A DNA stretch of 64,000 nt from assembly GCA_037957365.1 (NCBI GenBank), contig JARHVA010008356.1, positions 104,501 through 168,500 of the forward strand, written 5' to 3'. The DNA is from Torreya grandis. Taxonomy: Eukaryota > Streptophyta > Pinopsida > Cupressales > Taxaceae. Numbering within the stretch: position 1 is the stretch's first letter; each line of letters starts with the position of its first letter. A program made the translations under genes and the position numbers. Positions 11,300-22,565 of this stretch are shown here, piece by piece. The notes under the pieces were generated by a model. That model saw only the letters and a program-made list of their open reading frames with translations. It ran no database searches and was not told where the DNA came from.

Positions 11300-13166
11300 T
11301 ATTAAAGATTTTTCATTAATTTAATGGTGATGTCATGGAGGTTTTTTGGTGAGTGGATGAAGTGCTTTGATAGCCTAAGTGACAATGACAATGTGTGCAA
11401 TGTGTGTATCCTAATATGCTTGAAGTATGCTTGGTTGATCTTCAATTTTGGCATGATTAGAGATGTCCAAGAATGAGTATGTAGTATTTAGAATATGTAA
11501 TATGTCCCTAAGATGTTTTATATAATTTGAGTGATTTTGTGCATAAGTTGAATTCATCTAGTTGTCCATAGGTTTCATCTAGACACTTTGGGTCTAGTGG
11601 TAGAAAATCTAAGTAGGTAGTTTATTGACATCGCCATTACCACATGTAGATGATTCAAATGGAGTTGGTCATATGGTTGTGATATAATTAATCCATAGTT
11701 ACTATGTAATAAATCTAAAGTCATGAACCTAATAACAAACAAATATATGTGGGTGTAAAGTTGGGATCTCATGGATTTTGATAGTGTTTTCCCATTCTTG
11801 GTTAAATTTGCATGAGGCAAAAAAGAGCTGAGTAAGAATTTTTATGAATGATATATCACATGTGTGTAAATTTAAAAAAAAATATGATCATATTAGTTTA
11901 TTTATTTTTAATTCTAGTTTATTTATTCTAAATTTTAGATCATGTGCTAAAGTGCATCAAAAGATATGCATATTCAAAGTTGGCCTTCTAGATAAATTTT
12001 TGACTTAGTTGGCTCTATGGCAACAAAATTTGATTAAGAATTTTAATGTCATTATATCTTGTACGTAAGAAGGATTGAATAGAAATTTGACATATGGGTG
12101 GATTATCCTATATGAGGAAATCATATGGTTAAAATTTTAGATCATGCATCTAAGCACATAAGAAGTTATTGAGGTTAAAAGTTGGTTAATCAAACAGATT
12201 ACAATGGTACCCATACTTAGTCAATTTTACACAAGTTAATATTCAAGTAACTCTTGAATAGATTAATGATTCACATGTACTCCAAGATGTCAAGAAGTAG
12301 TGAGATGGTGCCAAGTGCTCTATGTTTAATGTTGAGTAGAGATAAAGATTGAACTTCTTCCAAGGATCAACGATGACTAGTTGATCATATAGATAGAGAT
12401 CAAAGGTGCATATTAAATTCAAGAGCTCAAAGTAATAGTTATTTAGAATTGTTAAATAATAAGCTAGATATAATAAATTTATGGATCACATGAGGTAAAA
12501 TGTTAAAAGAGTGTACGAGATTAGGTCAACATGTTTAATATTTAACATTTGAGCATCGGTTCCTATGTGTTAAATATCAAACAAAATTGATGGCATGTGT
12601 TTAATTTGAGTAGCGAGGACATGATATGCGAGCATGGTGTTTGAGTTTTAACTATGACCATTTGTATTTGTATATTTGAATTTTCAAAGTAAAAACCAAA
12701 GAGATTTTGTACAGGGGTTAGAAAATAGATATCCATCATCAGGTGTTGAAGACATCATTTCTAAGGTAGAGGTGTTTAAAGGAGGGTCTGAAGGACTTGG
12801 CCTTCCTTAAGGGTAGTTTCTCCTTGCAAAATAGGTGTTTCACTAAATACTTTTGATCAAGAGGACATGATAAAGGTTTTTTAGTCTAAATGAGTTGATC
12901 AGTATCTTGTTTATAGATTCTTATTGGATAATATTCCATGTGTTATAGACTTGAGAATGGGTTTTATTCTCCATGAGGGTTTCCCACATGAACTATGTGT
13001 TACATGTTTGATCTTGTGTATGTATTGAATGAATGAGCTCTCTTTTTAATGTTGCTTGATCAAATTGGTATATGTGAATTGGCTAATATTTTAAAGGACT
13101 GTAATTAAAATTGAAATATTTGGTCTCATTGATTCACCCACCCTCTAAGTGATTGTACCTCTAACA
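11300..13166 (+). repeat. 3' LTR of element A, promoter segment deleted
   Basis: The LTR starts TATTAAAGATTT (TGTTGGAGATTT in the 5' copy) and ends CTCTAACA. It is about 300 bp shorter than the 5' LTR because the stretch equivalent to about 6480-6840, including the TATA box, is missing. It keeps a short stretch near 12600-12680 that the 5' copy lacks, so each copy has suffered its own deletion. Confidence 0.9.
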
Positions 13167-13171
13167 TGTCA
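13167..13171 (+). repeat. Right target-site duplication of element A
   Basis: TGTCA follows the CA end of A's 3' LTR and reads straight on into B's gag (TGTCATTGAAAATGAG). In A's own uninterrupted copy the same place reads TGTAATTGAAAATGAG at 8740, confirming the insertion point. Confidence 0.8.
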
Positions 13172-14340
13172 TTGAAAATGAGTCATTGAAATTTGAGTTA
13201 GAGAATACATCTAGTAAGTTGAAGTCGTTTATGATATTTGAAAAGAGCTCAAGTGATCTATAAAATATTATAAATGATCAAAAACATGTAAGTGATAGCA
13301 CTAGTATGTTATACAAAGAAGAACTAGAGAATGCATTCAAGACAAGATGAAAACTAATGTGAACAAGAAAAATTTGAATTTGAAGACAAATCATCAGAAA
13401 AGGAATGAAGGTACTAATAGGTTGAATAAAAATTAGCTCAAAAAACTAAACTCCATGAGTTATGAAATTTTTAATGGTTATTGTTACACATATAATCATT
13501 TTGGGCATAGATCTAGAGAATGTAAGAGACCTATTAGAAATGAGTTTGCATGGAGCTATGATGAGGGACACTTTCCTAAGTAGTGTCCAAATAAGGTAAG
13601 CTAAGGTGAGTATTATTCAAAATAGAGATTTCTTTTTAGTTTTTATGACATAGGACACATTACAATATTTTTTCCATATCAGGTAGGGCAAGTTGAGTCT
13701 ACTTCAAAAATAATGGTTTGCAACAACTGTGATAAGATTGGTCACATTGATAGATTCTGCAAGCAAAGGCCATCAAGTCAAAATGAGTTCAATCAAGCTC
13801 CTAGAATACAATAATGAAGGAAAGTTAACTCATGAGAATTAAAGGTGGTAATTATGATTCACGATGGGTTTACTAGTCCAGGAAATCTATTTTCTAAGGT
13901 GGAGAATGTTACATAAGTTAAAGAGTGTCAAGGAATCTAATTGTCTATTCATATATGGATAAATAAATTGAGCTCAAAGAGAGGACCAAGGCACTGGTTG
14001 AGACTAGTTATGAGATGTGTATGGATCCAAGTGAATATCTTGCCATTGATAAGCATATATCCTGAAAATAACATCAATTTTTAGTGCCTAGTGATGAGGT
14101 TCCTAACTGCAAGGAAGATTATATAGATGAAAAGATATATCATAAATCTATGTTATCTCCATGTATTATCAATTCAATCATAGAGGAGAATATTTTAGTG
14201 GATTATAATGTTACTTCTCTTATGCCTAATAATAAAAATAAGAACTATAAGTATTAGATGACTAAGTTGGATAAGGAATATGAGATGTTATGGGCAACTC
14301 CTTGTTTCACATTATTCTAGGACATTGTGAAATGGGATGT
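13172..14340 (+). pseudogene. Element B gag, C-terminal half with zinc knuckles
   Basis: This continues the frame broken at 5149. After the end of the coiled coil it holds up to four CCHC knuckles. One is intact at 13719-13760 (CNNCDKIGHIDRFC, the exact C-x2-C-x4-H-x4-C spacing). One near 13483-13525 has its second cysteine changed to tyrosine. Two more degenerate ones lie near 13555-13590 and 13640-13675. Such knuckles bind nucleic acid in retroelement Gag. A C-terminal segment (around PSDEVPNCKEDYIDEKI, near 14080-14130) is conserved in element A (near 9580-9640), so it was under constraint while the family was active. Stops are mainly TAA/TAG. Confidence 0.8.
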
Positions 14341-15792
14341 CTCTATCTATGATTCTTAAGACACTCATTTAATTCAAGAAGCAATTATTTCTATGGTGTT
14401 ATTTAGAAGGTCCTATAAGGATAGATGTGAGTGTTTTTAGTTAGATCAGGTATGTCTAGGTGGAATATATATTTTGGTGATATCAGAGTGATGTAATGAT
14501 GTTGATTTCTATGTAAGCAATATCTACATGGTTAGAGCGGGTATTTATAGGTGGATTAATGAGATTGATGGAGAGTCAAAAATAATTTGGTGCTCAAAAA
14601 TGTTTGTGAACTTATTTATGATGTGTTCTAAGTGATTTCAAACTTTCAAGATCTTTTTTGTGTAATTAGAGATATTTTGTTTGCTCTCAAGTTTCCTAGT
14701 TTGTGCTTAAAAGTATGTAGGTCTTAAAATGGGTTATAAGATGTAAGGGTTCCAAAATATGTCAGAGATAAAATCTTGGTCCATAATGTGTTGTGGTTGT
14801 CTCTAGGTGTGAGAGAAGTTCCAGAAGTGGATGTTGACCATAAGGAGGTTTGTTGACCTTATTTGTTTTGAGGTTCTAGGATTTTGAACTATGCTAGGAA
14901 ATTGGTTTTATTTATGATTTGAAGTCTAAGGCTTCTTAATAGGTTGAATGGGACAAATTGGTTTTCAAGTCAAGCTTCGTAGAGATATGAAGGATTGTGG
15001 TTTTCAAATTATTCATGTTTTTGTCAAGATGGAGGCCTAATTGGCTAGTAGGTTTGTGAAGTATGTTATAGATGATGATCTAGGTGATGGGAGTTTTTAT
15101 TTTATTGAAGGGGAATATGAGAGTACTTCAGATATGAAGTTTTAGGTCGTGATAGTGTGTCTACTAAAATTTTTGGGCTCTATAAGTTCTAGGTAGGGCT
15201 ACAAGGATACTAGATAGGACTTATAATAAAAGTGTTTTTTTTTTTCTGAAGTTTTTCCAAAAGAACAAAGCATGAGTATTTCGAGGTGAGTTATTAGGAT
15301 TGTTTTAGAGAATGTTTTATATTTGGTGAGTGGCATGAAGTTATATTGGTGGTCCTTTAGGTGGTTTGAGAAAGTAGGATAATAAGCTTGTATGATGGTT
15401 CTTCATGGTGTGTGGAGATTTTTAGATGCTCAAGAGGTGAAATTTATCATAAATATTAGGGTGAGTCCCTATTATATGTTTCTTGGTGAGTTATTTAAGA
15501 TTTTAGTACATTTGTGTGTTCTTTCTTTATTAGTTGTAGTGCTTGGTTGAACAGAGTGTTGGTATGGAGCAAGAGGAAGTTGTCAAGGCAAGAAGAGGTA
15601 GGATCAAGGTAAGGGGGATATTTTAATATCTTTATAATATTTTATTATCTTATTTATAGTCTTTTTAATTCCTTAGGATTAGTTACTTCTCATTTTTTCA
15701 TTGTGTCAAAGGGGAAGAAAGCTCTTATTTTGAGAGTAATTAAAGACAAAGAAGGAAGGTGAGTTGTATGATGTGTGTTTACATCAATGAAA
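14341..15792 (+). other. 3' interior of element B, no polymerase recognised
   Basis: This is the counterpart of 9821-11287 in element A, aligned over most of its length. It carries no recognisable integrase or reverse transcriptase motif. Presence of the same non-polymerase sequence in both copies argues that the family lacked pol before these two insertions. Confidence 0.6.
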
Positions 15793-15803
15793 AAGGGGGA
15801 GAT
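15793..15803 (+). other. Polypurine tract of element B
   Basis: AAGGGGGAGAT lies directly before the TATTGG start of the 3' LTR, with the same sequence and position as in element A. Confidence 0.8.
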
Positions 15804-17070
15804 TATTGGATATTTGTAAATGATGTCATATAAGTGTTCAAGTTAGTGGATGAAGTGCCTTGATAGTCTAAGTGAAAATTACAAAGTGTGCAATGTGCTT
15901 GACCTACTATGCTTGAAGTAAGCTTGCTTGATCTTCTATTTTGGCATGGTTAGAGATGATTTGGGGTAAATGTAAAGTATTTGTCATGTGAAATAGGTCC
16001 CATAATAATTTTTATATGCTTTTATTTATTGTGTTCATGATTTAATTTCATATGGTTGATCATTGTTTTCATCTAGACATTTTGGGTCTAGTGGTAGAAA
16101 ATTTGAGTAGATAATTTTTTGACATCATAATTTCCATGTGTGGATGAATTAGGGGAGTTGGTCATATGGTTATGATAATAGTAATCTATATTTTATATGT
16201 ACTAAATCTCAATTCATGCAATGAATCACAACCAAAGATATGTGTGTGAAAATTTGGGCTCTTAGGCATTTTGATAGTGTTTTCTATTTTCAAACAAAGT
16301 CAAATAAGTAGTTTGGTGATGTCATATCTCACACGTATAAAATTTTTAGGATTAATTTGATATATGAATTAATTACCCTATAAGACAATATATTTAACTA
16401 AATCCCAAGTCATGTGACTAAGTGTGACAAAATATATTCAAGTGCAAAATTGGGCTCTCAGGTAGTTTGAAAGAGTTTTCCCATAGCCAAATTTTCATGT
16501 GGAAAGAAAAGCTAAGTAGGAATTTTGATATAGTCATATTTTTTACATGTATAAGTTTAAAAATTATTTTATCATATGGGTTTGTTTAGTTTTTTGCTTA
16601 GCTACTATGCACTAGGTTTTAGGTCATTAGATGAAGTGCATCAAAATATATGCATGTGAAAAGTTGGCATTCCAAGAAATTTTAGGCATAGTTGGCTCTG
16701 TGGTAGAAAATTCTGAGTCAGAAAATTAATGGAATTATATCCTTCATGTGTAAAGGTTTCAAGAGTAGATTGATATATGTTTGGATTCTCCTACGTAAGG
16801 AGATCATATGGTCCAAATTTTATATCATGCATCTAAGTGCAATAAAATATATTGAGGTCTAAAGTTAGCCTTCTAGGAAGATTGCAATGATACCCATACA
16901 TAGCCAAATTTTCAAAGGGTAAAGACCAGGACCAAATTGGGATCCAATGGCTCATGAGCATTCATACAGATCAAGATCAATGGAGTAATTTGAAGTCAAA
17001 TATTCAAATGTGTATAAGGCACATGAAGGTGCCATATGTTGTAATCATGGGAGTTATAAGTAATATCTAA

Positions 17071-18309
17071 TGTTGAGAATTGTAAACACCTAAAAGTGGT
17101 CATCAATAACCTTCAACCAAGCTTCAGACCCATTTCTACCAAAATGCACAATATGGGCTAAAACAGTAAAACACACTAATTGATGTGAACCTATCATATT
17201 TAAGTGACAATTTTAGATAATATATCCTTAAATGGGGTAATGCATTTTATGAGATAACTAACATTAATTAGATCATTTCGAGTCAAAATGATAATTTTGC
17301 ACCTAGATGCTCTGGATTGCTCTTTTCTACCAAATTTATTACATGAGACACGTGCTCTTGTTATTTTGTGTTGGCAACATCCTAAATGGGATAATGGATC
17401 CAACACATCTAACATCACCTTCTAATTCTAATCTAATCAAAAATTGAGCCAATAATATGACATTTTGACTAGTTTGATTAATTTGTACACTAATTGCCAA
17501 GATTTGCACCAAAATTGATAAATCATGTTTAAGGATAATTAATTTGAATTAAGTGCTTAAGTTAGTTTTCCATGGAACTTTTTGAATATTTCATTAATGA
17601 AAATTGATATTAAATAATTGCATCATTTAAGACATCATTCTATGGGGTGGCATCCACAAACCATAATTCTAAAAAAATATCTGATTAAGCCCTCCCATGC
17701 CTCTTTGATGGCTCTCTATCCCAAATATTTATGTGGGAATTTATTGGTTTTGGCCTCCAAAATTTAATGTATTATTAGCCACACATATTCATCTTGATAT
17801 GGATAGTTTAGGTTCATTCTGATCATTTACAATAATATATAAATACAAGGCCTCATACTCATAATTTTAAGCTCTTTCAAGCCAAAGTTATCATGCATAA
17901 ATAATTCCAAAAGCTTGGATAGTGTAAAGTTACCATGCATAAATGATTCCAAAACCTCATACAATTAATGTTATTATGCCAAATTATTGAATCAAGCCAA
18001 AGCCATCAAAATGAAAAGGTTCCAAGGAGAGAAAGAGCTAAAAAAATCTATTTATAAATACTATTTAATGCATAAGCTGAGAAAGCCACTCTTTGAACCA
18101 TTTGGAAGCTCCAAGAAAGGTGAAGGAAGACTTCTTTCATGTTTTATTTGTTTGCTTTCATATGTATGTTTGTTTCTAAGCTCCCCCTAGTGTCGAGGCC
18201 TAGATATATCATGATTGTTAGTGTGTTATTTTCATTTTTATTTCATTTTGAATTAAAACTTGATCGAACCCCCTCTCTTAACTCAAATTCCTAGATCACA
18301 AGCACTGCA
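17071..18309 (+). mobile_element. Probable solo LTR inserted in element B's LTR
   Basis: Homology to A's LTR stops near 17070 and returns near 18310. The inserted 1.24 kb has opposite base skew: the line 17101-17160 has about 18 C and 6 G, while the flanking LTR line 18841-18900 has about 4 C and 13 G. It starts TGTTGAGAATTGTAAACACC and ends ACTGCA. It has an LTR-like TATA box at 17836 and no internal coding region. I could not find a clean 5-bp duplication, so the exact ends are tentative. The open stretches at 17200-17418 (minus) and 17987-18190 (plus) show nothing protein-like. Confidence 0.6.
17836..17845 (+). promoter_or_regulatory. TATA box in the inserted solo LTR
   Basis: TATATAAATA lies about 770 bp from the left edge and 470 bp from the right edge of the insertion, fitting a plus-oriented U3 with a following R-U5. 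Confidence 0.45.
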
Positions 18310-19220
18310 AGGTAAGGACTAGGCTAATATGTACAGATTGACAGTAAGTATTAAGTGAATATTACAAGATTACAAAGAGATGAGGTCAACATGTTCTTTG
18401 TTTCAAAATATATCTAAGTTAAAGTTATAAAAACATCGACATTGCATGATTTATCTAAGAAGTAAGGGCACAAGATGTGTTTTAAGTGACTGAAGTTTAA
18501 CTGTGACCATTCAAATTCAAATATCTAAATTTAACAAAGGAAAGACTAGTGTATAATTTTTGGACCATATCTTTTAATACATTCCTAATTTTCTCATGGT
18601 GTAAAGAAAATTTATACAGGACTCCAAGGCACATCTAGACATATAGATTTGATGCTTCAAAGTTGGCTTCAATTTCATTTTTATTCTGCAAGTGACCGAA
18701 GAAGGTTGTTTGAGCTTGTTCTAATGGTGTTTTGATGTCTCCTGATGACTTATCTATTTAGGAGTGTTGTATACTTCATGATAATGATATGTGTGATTTT
18801 GGAGGTGTGACCAATAAATATTTTGTATGAACAATGCTTAAAAAGTTGACTATGTGTTTATTAATAATGTTCTTATGTACTAGGTCAGTGATTGAGTTAT
18901 TTGAGCATATGTAAAAGTGAGCAGAGATGAATATGATCATTTGAGGATATCTAATGGGACATAAATAGTTTACCCATATATTTGAAAATGGTCCTATGTT
19001 AATTTTTTGCTTGATGAAGTGATAAATGGGTGAATAGGTATCCATGAGATCCATAAGAGCTACAAGGGCCTAATTGAAAGGTGTAGTTACTTAAGAGTGA
19101 CCCATGGATGTTATGGAAAACCTTTGAGGATGTTATTGATTTGTGTCTTGATGTGATAAATTAATTAAAATTTAATTCATGACTATTATTTGACTAAGAT
19201 GGTGATGATCATGAATTCTC

Positions 19221-19229
19221 TATAAATAG
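19221..19229 (+). promoter_or_regulatory. TATA box in 3' LTR of element B
   Basis: TATAAATAG in a CTCTATAAATAGTGAAATC context. The downstream bases match those after the TATA box in A's 5' LTR (6539). Confidence 0.65.
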
Positions 19230-20404
19230 TGAAATCAAAGATGATGGTTTCTAAACTTGCAAGAAGTGTGTCTATGTGATAGTTGTGAATGAAGGAGAGG
19301 GAGAGTGAAAAATAGATAAGTTTATGATAATTTCAGATTAAGGAATATGTGTATGACCTTGGGTCATGTCTATGATGTTAGAATAATTCTCTTGCAGGTT
19401 GAGGATGGGCGAAGAGGTCTAGGGTGATACAAAAGGATGTTTTGGATGATTTGATTGTGAAAAGTTGAAGAGAGCTGATATACTTTGATTTCCCATCAGA
19501 TTATTAGGAAATAAATGTTCTAGGAGATTTATTTCTTATAGGTGTTGTTATGGTATCTCAACATCTATGGGTTTACATCCTCTTTACAAGGTGAAACTTG
19601 CTAAAAGTCTAGTTTTTATGGTAACTCAGCTAGATAGGTGGAGTAGCTCCTTATGGGATTGTAGTCTCACTAAAATAAGGGATAGTAGTTCCTTGTTAAG
19701 TTGTATTTGATCTAAATTAGTTATTGTTACTATATGATAGTATTCCAATTATAGGTTCTAGTGGGTTTTTTCCCCAAGAGGGTTTCCCACATATGTCATG
19801 TGTTATGCATTTGATCTTACATTGTATCTAATATTTATTACTATGAATGATGTGTATGCTTCATGAATGCTTATAGAAATTGATTAAGAGTTTTGAAAGG
19901 TTTTAAATATAATTTAGATTATTTGGACTCACTTATTCACCCCCCCTTAGTGATTGTACCTATAAAACCTTAGTAGATAATAAAGGTGAATGCAAAGTCT
20001 CAAGACAACAAGATTTAAAATATAGAATTTTTAGAATTATGAATTGAAACATATGAGTCATAAATGGAAAGTATCTTTAACCTAATTTGAATTAAATCTT
20101 GGGTCGATATTGAGTTTTTTTCTAATGGCTTCAAAAATCCTCTTTTGGAATTTATCCAATTACTACTCTTGATTTTTCCACATATCCTTTCATCATAGGC
20201 TTGACTTTTCCCTTGAGGTGACTTGGATTTATAACCACTAAAATGAACTCCATTGGAATTTAATTTTCACTAACAACTGACACCTTAAAAATAGATATGT
20301 ACCACCTAAGTTTCATACTTGACATGTGTTCTACACTTGCTACCTTTTTGTGCACTTCAACTTTTTATTTTGAATATTGGGCTATTCAAATAGATTACAT
20401 GATA

Positions 20405-21105
20405 TTCTACCAAATGTCAGCTTATAATTGGATTAAACATCCTTTTGATGTTGTATGGATCAACCCCTTTTATTTTAGGCTGATGAGGGCTTGGGACATC
20501 TAATGGCTTGTCAAGTGTTAAGCTCTCATTGTCTCACACTATTGTGTGTCTTTTCTATATGAAAATTTTGATGGACCCGACTAATATGAAACTTGGCCAC
20601 ATGTCATTCTTTGATTGGATCTCTCTCCATTATGTCTCATGGTTTCCTTTGATCATATATTACCATGAGGTAAGGGGTCCACATGTCATCATCCTATTGG
20701 TTCTGATTGTCAGATGGCCATTGCATAACATCTAATTATCCAAAATTGAGTGATTAATTGTGAAGTGTCTTATTTTCATGAAATTTTAGGCATTAAGATA
20801 TTAAATATTTCACCTTAGTTGTAGTGGGTTTGAAGGGTGTAACTGAGTGCCAAGTGGACACTATGATTGGATCACTTTCTTGTAAGATTCTTAAATACAG
20901 TCGAGGTCTCAAAAGGCCACAACTGGGTACCATGTGGCATGATCTGTTGGGGTCACTCTTCTTTTTAGGCTAACATGTAGCAATTGAATGACAAGTGGCA
21001 TGTTACCATTAGGTTTTTGGGTTGAAATATGTGAAAAAATAGTAATATCATTAAAATATTATGACCAAATGCCAAGAGGCATGCTATAATTAGATTTGGT
21101 CTCCC
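20405..21105 (+). repeat. Array of about 40-bp units each with an inverted CCAAT box
   Basis: The clearest units start at 20841, 20921, 20982 and 21063, at spacings of 80, 61 and 81 bp. The consensus is roughly ACTGAGTGCCAAGTGGCATG followed by CTATGATTGGATCAC. Weaker units lie near 20411, 20593 and 20668. Most keep ATTGG (CCAAT on the other strand). Their place upstream of a TATA box suggests a reiterated enhancer. The open stretches at 20297-20735 are read-through of this repeat and I do not regard them as genes. Confidence 0.65.
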
Positions 21106-21843
21106 CAAAATTTGACACTTGGAAATTATAGATTACCCTTATTGAATTTTTTGTCTTTTATCTTATGTGATTCAGTTATCCTATTCAAAACTCAGTCCCC
21201 TAAATAAGACTTAGACTTTAGTAGTTTTCACTATAATTGATTTTCTTACCAAAATGGATTCAAATTTCTCCAGAAGGTTAGAAAATGTCTACCTGAGTCA
21301 TTATCATAAAACCCATTTATCCATCTTTCCAAGAAATTCAAAAAAAAACTAATTGTTTGGGATCATCTCTAGGCCAACTCAGGTCTCTAAGTTACTTTAC
21401 TTATTTGAAAAAGGTGAAGTAAGTTGTATTTGTAAACCCAAGTTACATCATCCAAATTAAATCAAAGTTGTGGAATGAATTTACTTCTAAAATTCACAAA
21501 AGCTAAGTAAAGTAGACTAATAAACTTTCAAAATAATACTTAGAAAAATCCAAGGTTCTGAATCTACATTACTTCACTTGATCAAATGATAATTAAAAGA
21601 AATAAAGATTTTCAAGTCCAAAGTCTTCATAAGCTTAGACCAAATTAGGGTTACAGAGTTATTTGACTTTCTAAACAAAACTAAGTGAGGCAATTCATGA
21701 AACCCAATAGTCATAAAAATTATTACATGGATTTCCTCACATATGTCACTTAGTTATCATTAATTCACAAGTTACTATAAATATTTAAAATTCCACCTCA
21801 TTTCCCACCTAGCTTTCATAATCTTTAACCTAGTTATTGCCCC

Positions 21844-21850
21844 TATAAAT
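21844..21850 (+). promoter_or_regulatory. TATA box upstream of the element E frame
   Basis: TATAAAT in a CCCCTATAAATCCTGAG context, about 720 bp before the ATG at 22566 and about 740 bp after the last CCAAT unit. It could start a transcript for the internal frame. Confidence 0.45.
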
Positions 21851-22565
21851 CCTGAGTGACATTGTTTGAGATTATGGAGAGATTTTGGTGTAAAATATTC
21901 ACAACCCACTTTCATTCAAGGAATTTATTTTGTTTCCCCTTTAATTTCATGATCTCATTTTGGTTGTATATCTAAGTTTTCCCTAGTTAATTTCCATGTT
22001 TCATCTTAAAAGTCTGTATATCATTTCTTATTTTGCCTACAATTATTTGTCATTTTTGCATGAATGATGTTGTTAAAACCTTGTAAATTATTAATAAACA
22101 CTTTGCATATGAAAATCTCAAAAAAACCCCCAAAATATAGAATCTTTTTTCAAGTACATGGAAATTGACCTAGATTATCTAACTAGAATCTTCATGACTT
22201 GGTACTTACTCAAAATCCCAAACCCAAACAACTAGTTCCATGTTACCCAAAGTTTCCAATGGGCATTGCTTACTCATATTTCTAACTATTTATCTCTTAT
22301 GCTTCATTGGGTTTTCTAAACCTAGTAAGTTTATAAAAGAAACCCAGATTTGTAAATGTTTGTCACTCTCTTAGAGTCTTAAACATTGTAGACTTGATAA
22401 ATACCCATACCTTCCTAAAATTACAACACCTTGTTACTTAGAATGAGTTTCCTATAGTTTTTAAGGTTTACTATTGCTTGAATTTCATAATACCTAAATC
22501 TTGCTTAGGGTTATTACATAAGACAATAACTTAACTTAGTTGTTCAACCTTTTCTAAAACTAAAA

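Larger units (their letters stand above)
5150..13166 (+). mobile_element. Nested copia-type LTR element A, complete with both LTRs
   Basis: Element A is about 8.0 kb and bounded by TG...CA LTRs of 2162 and 1867 bp. It has an iMet primer-binding site, a long Gag, and a polypurine tract AAAGGGGGAGA. It is inserted in the gag of the related element B with a 5-bp duplication. Its interior (about 4.0 kb) has no recognisable integrase, reverse transcriptase or RNase H, so it appears non-autonomous, in the style of LTR elements that carry only gag. It carries frameshifts and many stops and cannot be active. Confidence 0.92.
4595..19965 (+). mobile_element. Copia-type LTR element B, host of a nested element
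   Basis: Element B is a 5'-truncated copia-type retrotransposon. Its gag starts abruptly near 4600, is cut at 5149 by element A, resumes at 13167, and continues to a polypurine tract (15793-15803) and a 3' LTR (15804 to about 19965). Continuity is shown by element A's own internal sequence: positions 8220-8740 of A match 4600-5149 of B, and the next bases of A match 13167 onward. No 5' LTR, primer site or first half of gag for B is visible to the left, so an older deletion or insertion removed them. The left edge is an estimate. Confidence 0.85.
15804..19965 (+). repeat. 3' LTR of element B, interrupted
   Basis: The LTR starts TATTGGATATTT and ends in the C-rich terminal block CCCCCCTTAGTGATTGTACC shared with A's LTRs. 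It is about 4.2 kb rather than about 2 kb, mostly because of a foreign insertion (about 17071-18309). LTR homology resumes near 18310 (AAGAGATGAGGTCAACATG appears in B at 18376 and in A's 5' LTR as GAGATGAGGTCAACATG). The right edge is known only to a few bases, and no duplication was found because the left end of B is lost. Confidence 0.8.

Noticed and set aside
18776..19054. 92-codon minus-strand open frame
   Set aside because: It lies wholly inside the LTR of element B, antisense to its promoter. It is not preserved in A's LTRs, so chance is the simplest explanation.
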